NCBI GenBank assembly: GCA_015064665.1
Contig: SVRU01000012.1
Span: 1 to 44,359 of the forward strand
Source: Oscillospiraceae bacterium
GTDB lineage: Bacteria > Bacillota_A > Clostridia > Oscillospirales > CAG-272
Direction: 5' to 3'
Length of the DNA: 44,359 nt
This document shows positions 40,088-44,359 of this stretch, one piece after another. The notes below the pieces were generated by a model, which was not told the origin of the DNA, did not search any database, and worked only from the letters and a program-made list of their open reading frames with translations. The first letter of the stretch is position 1, and every line of letters starts with the position of its first letter. The translations under genes were made by a program, and so were the position numbers.

Positions 40088-40711
40088 TTATTTGGAGAAT
40101 TTATTCATAGCTTCATCGATTTTACCGTTTATTATCAGCTCAACCGATGCCTCTATATTTTTGAACAAGCCCTCAAGCTTGGAAACGTCATCTGCCGAAA
40201 ATCTGCCCAAAACCCAATTAATAAGGTCGTAATCGGGCGAGGGCTTCTGACCCACTCCGATTTTGATTCTCGGAAATGCATCGCTTGACAGGTGAGCTAT
40301 AATACTTTTTAATCCGTTATGTCCGCCTGCCGAGCCCTTTCTTCTTATTCTCATAAGTCCGGGGTCAAAGCTAATTTCGTCGTGTAATACTATCACGCGT
40401 TCGGGCGGTATTTTATAAAACGACACCGCCTCACCGATAGCCTCGCCGGACGAGTTCATATAGGTCTGCGGTTTCATAAGCAAAACCCTCACACCACCAA
40501 TCGTCGCCTCGGTGACGAGAGCCTTGAACTTAGCCTTGTCAATCTTTACACCTGCACTCTGTGCTATGCTGTCAATGGCAAGAAAGCCGGCATTGTGGCG
40601 TGTCACGGCATACTCTGCACCGGGATTTCCAAGTCCGACAACTATATGGGTTATGGGAAGAGGTTCTTCCTTTTTCTCGATTTTCTTAAACAGGTCAAAA
40701 ATGTTACTCAT
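40088..40711 (-). CDS. pth: Peptidyl-tRNA hydrolase
   Basis: 207 residues with a ~20-residue N-terminal extension before the domain (MSNIFDLFKKIEKKEEPLP). Conserved blocks: HIVVGLGNPGAEYAVTRHNA (catalytic His), LLMKPQTYMNSSGEAIGEAV (Asn), VIVLHDEISFDPGLMRIRRK (Asp) and GSAGGHNGLKSI. It recycles peptidyl-tRNA released prematurely from ribosomes. Three bases separate it from nadE and 23 from mfd, so it is co-transcribed within the operon starting at 43140. Confidence 0.97.
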   Translation of the reverse strand: MSNIFDLFKKIEKKEEPLPITHIVVGLGNPGAEYAVTRHNAGFLAIDSIAQSAGVKIDKAKFKALVTEATIGGVRVLLMKPQTYMNSSGEAIGEAVSFYKIPPERVIVLHDEISFDPGLMRIRRKGSAGGHNGLKSIIAHLSSDAFPRIKIGVGQKPSPDYDLINWVLGRFSADDVSKLEGLFKNIEASVELIINGKIDEAMNKFSK

Positions 40712-40714
40712 TGT

Positions 40715-42511
40715 TTACATTTCCTTTAGTTCTTCTCTCCAAAGTCCCGACGAAACGTCCGACGGCATCTGCCATGCGCCTCTCGGCGAAAGGCTTATTT
40801 CGGTTACACGGGGGCCGTCCGGCAAACAAGAGCGTTTAAACTGCTGCGAGAAAAATCTGCGCACGAAGTTATCGAGATATCCCTTGATTTCCTCCGCTCC
40901 GTATTCATCAAAAACAGAAGTTGAAAGCTCAAGAATTCGCTTCGGAGAATATCCGTATTTCACCGTGTAGTAGAGAAAAAAGTCGTGAAGCTCATACGGG
41001 CCTACGATACTTTCGGTATGTTGTTTGTTCTCACCATCCTCCGTCGGAAGAAGCTCCGGACTTATAGGCGTGTTTACAACGTCAAAAAGCACCTTTGAAA
41101 GTCTCGGCTGCCCTTTCGTTTCGGCAAGAGCCGCCTCGTGTCTTATCATTGCGCGCATTAGTGTTTTAGGTACCGAACCGTTTACGCAATACATCGACAT
41201 ATGGTCGCCGTTATAGGTGGCAAAGCCGAGCGCAAGCTCAGACAAATCGCCCGTACCGATAACGAGGCCGCCCTCGGCATTGGCTATATCCATGAGTATC
41301 TGCGTGCGCTCACGCGCCTGCGCGTTCTCGTAAACGACGTCGTAATTATTCTTGTCGTGTGATATATCTTCAAAATGCTGATTGACAGCCTTCTTTATAT
41401 CTATCGTGCGCACCGAGCACCCAAGCTCTTCTGCAAGTGCAAGAGCGTTGCTCTTCGTTCTCTCGGTCGTGCCAAAGCAAGGCATCGTTATGGCAATTAC
41501 GTTTTCACGCGATCTTTTCAGAATATCCATCGCACGTGCAGCAACAAGCACCGCGAGAGTTGAATCAAGGCCTCCGGAAACGCCAAGCACTGCCGTTTTT
41601 GCATACGCCCGCTCTATTCTTAGCGCAAGGGAGCGCGCCTGAAGCTCGAGAGCCAAGTCGCACGTCTCGGAAAGCTCTTTGGCATCCGTGGGAACGAAAG
41701 GATATTTCAGTACGCAATCATCCGAAATTATTTGACACGGATCGGCTTTACCGTTGTTTTTAAGATCAACGTCAACGTATAAGGTGTCGGTCGAAAACAG
41801 AGGGGCTTCGGCAATTACGGAGCCGCTCTGACAAACCAGCATCGGAGCCGCAAAAATACCGTCAGTACCGCTCTCACCGTAATTCGAGCCTACCAGAACG
41901 AAGGTAAGACCGAGAGCCGCGCTAACCTCGGACGAGTAAGTACGCCTGTCTTTTGCAAGACCGACGTATTCCGTCATAGCTATTGGATTAACAATAATAT
42001 TCACACCGTCGGCAGAATATGCATCGTCCTCGCCAATCTTAACAAAAATATTCGCACCGGTTTCGGTATCCGTATATATAAGATTTCTGCCTAGCTCAAT
42101 TTTTTGTCCGCAAAAATCTGCAAAAAAGACCTTTTCGGGAGCTTTTGAAAAACAGCGCGACGGTGCACCAGATATGCTTGCTCCGATTATTCGTCCCTCC
42201 GACACGCAAGCAACCGAATTGTATATATTTCCATTCACGCACACGGGAATGCCGATAAAGCTCATAATTGCAAGCTCCGCCGTCATTCGAGCGTATTTTG
42301 CCAAAGCTTTTTCGCACGACTCGGTCAAAATTTCTTGACGGTAGAGATCTGCTGCGGTTGCGCCGCTCAAAACAAGCTCGGGAAATACTATGATATCCGC
42401 CCCGTTTGCATCGGCAGCTCTCGCGTATTCAATGCAAAGCTCCGCATTATACTCGGGATTGCATAGCTTTATAATCGGACTCGCCGACGCGACTTTGATT
42501 TTTCTTTTCAT
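40715..42511 (-). CDS. nadE: NAD+ synthase with apparently dead glutaminase domain
   Basis: 598 residues: an N-terminal nitrilase-type domain (1-260) and a C-terminal synthetase domain (~270-598). The synthetase part looks complete: AVLGVSGGLDSTLAVLVAAR (pyrophosphate loop) and GTGDLSELALGFATYNGDHM, plus VNGSVPKTL. In the nitrilase part the catalytic Glu is present (E45, VFPELVLSG). By eye alignment, however, the Lys of the usual VPKxYLPN motif is Gly115 and the nucleophilic Cys of ICEDxW is Gly160 (VKIGEDDAY). Glutamine hydrolysis should thus be lost, leaving ammonia-dependent amidation of nicotinate adenine dinucleotide, or ammonia from another source. Two bases separate it from the ThyX-like gene. 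Confidence 0.92.
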   Translation of the reverse strand: MKRKIKVASASPIIKLCNPEYNAELCIEYARAADANGADIIVFPELVLSGATAADLYRQEILTESCEKALAKYARMTAELAIMSFIGIPVCVNGNIYNSVACVSEGRIIGASISGAPSRCFSKAPEKVFFADFCGQKIELGRNLIYTDTETGANIFVKIGEDDAYSADGVNIIVNPIAMTEYVGLAKDRRTYSSEVSAALGLTFVLVGSNYGESGTDGIFAAPMLVCQSGSVIAEAPLFSTDTLYVDVDLKNNGKADPCQIISDDCVLKYPFVPTDAKELSETCDLALELQARSLALRIERAYAKTAVLGVSGGLDSTLAVLVAARAMDILKRSRENVIAITMPCFGTTERTKSNALALAEELGCSVRTIDIKKAVNQHFEDISHDKNNYDVVYENAQARERTQILMDIANAEGGLVIGTGDLSELALGFATYNGDHMSMYCVNGSVPKTLMRAMIRHEAALAETKGQPRLSKVLFDVVNTPISPELLPTEDGENKQHTESIVGPYELHDFFLYYTVKYGYSPKRILELSTSVFDEYGAEEIKGYLDNFVRRFFSQQFKRSCLPDGPRVTEISLSPRGAWQMPSDVSSGLWREELKEM

Positions 42512-42513
42512 TT

Positions 42514-43140
42514 TTATTTGCTTTCTTTCACCAGTATAAGCTTATCTGCATAGGGTAATTTCTCAATTTCTTCGCAAAGAACGTGCCATTCGGCAAGCTT
42601 GTGGCTCTTTCTGGCGTAATAGATATTTATAAGAACCTCGTAATTCATCGAAACCGTTCTCATCTGATTGAACGACGACGGAAGAAGCTGAATCATATTA
42701 TGCCAATATGCTCTGTCCTTTGTCTCGTTAAATTTGACACGCTCCCCCTCAAGATAAGCTATGAGAGAATCAAGCACCGCTAAAGCGTCGTCGGTAAGAC
42801 GGTCACACGAAAAATCTTCTCTGCAAAATTCCTTTGCCTGAATTTTGTGCATGGTTGATGTCGAGTTTGCAACCGTTCCGACCTTGTAAGTATCGAATTC
42901 CTTCCACCAGTAAAGCGGAGCCGTTATATCCATAGACACGATTATCTGCCGAAGAAATTTTCTGTGGTCGCTGCCCGCCGCAGCAAGCTTACTTGCCAAA
43001 GCAAGATCGTTCTCACCGAGAACATACTCTCCCTTTTCATTATAGTAGCTGTCCATTCTCGACCAGCTGTTCATGGGATTTCTCGCACCGCGAATGGCAT
43101 TCTCCATATTCACAACGCTGATTCTTTCTACTTTAAGCAT
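42514..43140 (-). CDS. ThyX-like conserved protein
   Basis: 208 residues, first gene of the operon with nadE, pth, mfd and the SurA-like gene. I do not recognise it with certainty. The central block DHRKFLRQIIVSMDITAPLY, then WWKEFDTYKVGTVANSTSTM, recalls the flavin/dUMP-binding core of FAD-dependent thymidylate synthases (ThyX), and it also has NSWSRMDSYY and SFNQMRTVSMNYEVL. The usual RHRxxSxxxxSxR signature is absent or rearranged. It is also shorter than a typical ThyX (~230-250) and lacks the N-terminal ARVS motif. It may be a degenerate or re-purposed ThyX homolog. Start ATG follows GGAGG. Confidence 0.6.
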   Translation of the reverse strand: MLKVERISVVNMENAIRGARNPMNSWSRMDSYYNEKGEYVLGENDLALASKLAAAGSDHRKFLRQIIVSMDITAPLYWWKEFDTYKVGTVANSTSTMHKIQAKEFCREDFSCDRLTDDALAVLDSLIAYLEGERVKFNETKDRAYWHNMIQLLPSSFNQMRTVSMNYEVLINIYYARKSHKLAEWHVLCEEIEKLPYADKLILVKESK

Positions 43141-43171
43141 AAACGCCTCCGAAGATAATTATTCACCCTAT

Positions 43172-43200
43172 ATTTTATCACAATATATTTTACTTGTCAA
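43172..43200 (-). promoter_or_regulatory. Promoter of the ThyX-like-nadE-pth-mfd operon
   Basis: Minus-strand TTGACA (43195-43200) and TAAAAT (43172-43177), 17-base spacing, about 32 bases upstream of the first start codon. Confidence 0.8.
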
Positions 43201-43211
43201 TTATTTTAAAA

Positions 43212-43235
43212 AAACTTAAGCAAACTTAAGCAAAC
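43212..43235 (+). repeat. Short tandem repeat AAACTTAAGC
   Basis: The 10-base unit AAACTTAAGC occurs twice in tandem plus a partial third (AAAC) in the 120-base gap upstream of the orphan basic gene. CTTAAG is itself palindromic. A related AAGCTTAAGG lies at 43289-43298. A regulatory role is possible but unproven. Confidence 0.6.
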
Positions 43236-43320
43236 AGAATAATAACAACAGTCTTCTGGACTACAGAAATTTTAAAAAGTATCCGGGACAAGCTTAAGGC
43301 TCGGAGAGAAAGGAAAAAAT

Positions 43321-43779
43321 ATGGCAAGAAGAAGTTATCGCGCGGTCGTAAGAAAACAAAATCTCGAAAAAAATCTTCTAAAAAAGGACGTGGTAAAAAT
43401 CGCAAATAGTAGCGAAAAACGGGTTGGAAACGTTTATAGAGGACGAACGAAATACATAGATTCAGAAAACAAACTAGAACGTAATTACGTTGTTCTTAAA
43501 GATAGCTCCAAGGGGATTGCTGTTGCTAAATTGAAATCAATAAAGAAATTTGATAGCAACGGTAAGAACGCGGACAAAGCTCTTCAAGAGATCAATCACA
43601 GCAGATATGGTTTACCCAAAAGAACTGGAGTTGACTTTCAAAAGTTTTCTAAAAATCGAATGACTAAAAAACCTTTAAAGCTTGAAGATAAAAAGGTTTT
43701 TCCTGAAAAATCTGCAAGATTTAAGCTTAGTAGTCATGATTTGTCTAGAGTTTTACGTCATACAAAGATAAAAAAATAA
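43321..43779 (+). CDS. Orphan, strongly basic protein of unknown function
   Basis: 152 residues, very rich in Lys and Arg (MARRSYRAVVRKQNLEKNLL at the start, RVLRHTKIKK at the end). It is free of membrane segments. A central beta-like part (RNYVVLKDSSKGIAVAKLKS) distantly recalls MazF/PemK-type SH3-like barrels found in mobile-element proteins, but no catalytic motif can be pointed to. The gene is clearly more AT-rich, with AGA/TTA/TCT codons unlike its neighbours, which suggests horizontal acquisition. GAAAGGA precedes the ATG. It sits between the nadE operon and a tRNA cluster and is followed by a terminator and a predicted structured RNA. Confidence 0.65.
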   Translation: MARRSYRAVVRKQNLEKNLLKKDVVKIANSSEKRVGNVYRGRTKYIDSENKLERNYVVLKDSSKGIAVAKLKSIKKFDSNGKNADKALQEINHSRYGLPKRTGVDFQKFSKNRMTKKPLKLEDKKVFPEKSARFKLSSHDLSRVLRHTKIKK

Positions 43780-43799
43780 GGGAGCAAATAATTGCTCCC
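43780..43799 (+). terminator. Hairpin after the orphan basic gene
   Basis: GGGAGCAA pairs with TTGCTCCC around four bases, starting one base after the stop codon. It is not followed by a T run, so it may be a processing or mRNA-stability hairpin rather than a full terminator. Confidence 0.5.
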
Positions 43800-43800
43800 T

Positions 43801-43858
43801 GACGCGAGGTCGGAACTAAGCCGACACTAATCAATATGATTAGGTTCGCTACCTTGTC
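43801..43858 (+). ncRNA. Predicted three-way-junction RNA element
   Basis: GAC.GAGG (43801-43809, one 2-base bulge) pairs with CCTTGTC (43852-43858) to close two perfect hairpins: GTCGG/CCGAC (43809-43825) and CTAATC/GATTAG (43827-43843). A short single-stranded GTTCGCTA follows. The compact design in an AT-rich gap suggests a structured RNA or recombination site. No known class was recognised; there is no CUGANGA/GAAA hammerhead core. Confidence 0.4.
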
Positions 43859-43897
43859 ATTATTATACCACACCAACAAATAAAAAGTCAATAGAGA

Positions 43898-43936
43898 GGA
43901 TAAAAAATGAATCTAAAAAGGATAAAAAATGAATCT
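43898..43936 (+). repeat. 22-base tandem duplication with a tiny open frame
   Basis: GGATAAAAAATGAATCT occurs at 43898-43914 and 43920-43936. AGAGAGGA precedes an ATG at 43907 that opens a ten-codon frame (MNLKRIKNES, stop 43937-43939) spanning both copies. Whether it is translated is unknown. Confidence 0.5.
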
Positions 43937-43999
43937 TAACAATTGTAACACCAAGAAAATAAAAAAACAAAAAAAATTAAATTATTTTTTCAAAACCTA

Positions 44000-44028
44000 T
44001 TGACAAATGAAATATGTTTTGATATAAT
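44000..44028 (+). promoter_or_regulatory. Promoter of the tRNA operon
   Basis: TTGACA (44000-44005) and TATAAT (44023-44028), both perfect, 17-base spacing, 15 bases before the first tRNA. Confidence 0.9.
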
Positions 44029-44043
44029 GTTAGAGCGTCTAAC

Positions 44044-44119
44044 GGAAGGTTAGCTCAGTTGGGAGAGCATCTGCCTTACAAGCAGAGGGTCATAGGTTCG
44101 AGCCCTATACTTTCCACCA
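44044..44119 (+). tRNA. tRNA-Val (TAC)
   Basis: 76 bases with encoded CCA. Acceptor GGAAGGT/ACTTTCC (one G-U), D-arm TAGCTCAGTTGGGAGAGCA, anticodon loop TTACAAG (anticodon TAC), T-arm ATAGGTTCGAGCCCTAT. First tRNA of the operon. Confidence 0.95.
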
Positions 44120-44148
44120 AGAAAGGTTTTCCTTTCGCATTCAAGAAT

Positions 44149-44225
44149 GGCTTGGTAGCTCAGTTGGTTAGAGCGCTAGCCTGTCACGCTAGAGGTCGTG
44201 GGTTCGAGCCCCATCCGAGTCGCCA
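44149..44225 (+). tRNA. tRNA-Asp (GTC)
   Basis: 77 bases with encoded CCA. Acceptor GGCTTGG/CCGAGTC with two G-U pairs and discriminator G; anticodon loop CTGTCAC (anticodon GTC), T-arm GTGGGTTCGAGCCCCAT. Confidence 0.95.
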
Positions 44226-44234
44226 TTCTTGCAT

Positions 44235-44310
<76 letters not shown>

Positions 44311-44315
44311 TTTCC

Positions 44316-44359
44316 GCGGATTTAGCTCATTTGGTAGAGCGCCACCTTGCCAAGGTGGA
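44316..44359 (+). tRNA. tRNA-Gly (GCC), 3' part cut by the window end
   Basis: GCGGATTTAGCTCATTTGGT begins a normal 5' acceptor and D-arm; the anticodon loop TTGCCAA gives anticodon GCC. The sequence stops after the anticodon stem, so the T-arm and acceptor 3' strand are missing. Confidence 0.9.

Noticed and set aside
43801..43858. Hammerhead ribozyme or type III toxin-antitoxin RNA repeat
   Set aside because: The three-way junction lacks the CUGANGA and GAAA core, and there is no tandem ~36-base RNA repeat before the gene as in ToxIN systems.

Overview
The window looks like chromosomal DNA of an uncultured, spore-forming, anaerobic Firmicute of the class Clostridia, probably a gut lineage. 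The evidence is a complete eight-gene spoIIIA sporulation operon, an AbrB/SpoVT-type regulator, a T-box riboswitch, PadR-DUF1700-DUF4097 and bacterial PH-domain genes, many consensus TTGACA-N17-TATAAT promoters and AGGAGG-type ribosome binding sites. No CRISPR array, prophage or insertion sequence was seen. Both ends look like assembly ends: the left is a palindromic fold-back inside a coding region, the right breaks inside a tRNA gene of a tRNA cluster.

Layout. 1-133: start of an MBL-fold hydrolase, interrupted by the palindrome. 0.2-2.7 kb: YdbC/PC4-like gene divergent from a PadR, DUF1700, DUF4097 envelope-sensing operon. 2.7-6.8 kb (minus strand): uracil-DNA-glycosylase-family protein, PH-domain protein, MaoC hydratase, and a large HTH-cupin-acyl-CoA synthetase fusion behind a T-box leader. 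6.8-7.6 kb: no protein gene; a mosaic of hairpin repeats and tRNA relics next to one intact tRNA(CAT). 7.7-9.8 kb: three tandem paralogous lipoproteins. 9.9-11.0 kb: asd. 11.1-15.7 kb: spoIIIAH to spoIIIAA, divergent from an abrB-like gene with a structured leader.

16.2-35.2 kb is a carbohydrate island: a KDG kinase; a class II aldolase with an HTH-PfkB fusion kinase; then about 15 kb holding four Gfo/Idh/MocA-type oxidoreductases, two TIM-barrel isomerases/epimerases, a ceramidase-like hydrolase, a DegT aminotransferase, a cytoplasmic GH20 enzyme, a metallophosphoesterase, two MBL hydrolases and two AraC regulators. It has no transporter and no secreted enzyme, so it probably processes modified (keto- or amino-) sugars or cyclitols taken up by systems encoded elsewhere. 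It is divided by terminators and promoters into at least five transcription units.

35.3-43.2 kb (minus strand) is a housekeeping operon from one promoter: a ThyX-like protein, nadE, pth, mfd, and a membrane-anchored SurA-like protein. The NadE glutaminase domain appears to have lost its catalytic Lys and Cys. 43.3-44.0 kb holds an AT-rich, very basic orphan gene followed by a predicted three-way-junction RNA. 44.0-44.36 kb is a tRNA operon: Val, Asp, Phe and truncated Gly.

The leads most worth checking are the T-box-controlled HTH-cupin-acyl-CoA synthetase, the keto/amino-sugar island, the degenerate NadE, and the orphan gene/structured RNA pair next to the tRNA cluster. All family calls were made by reading translations; no database search was run.
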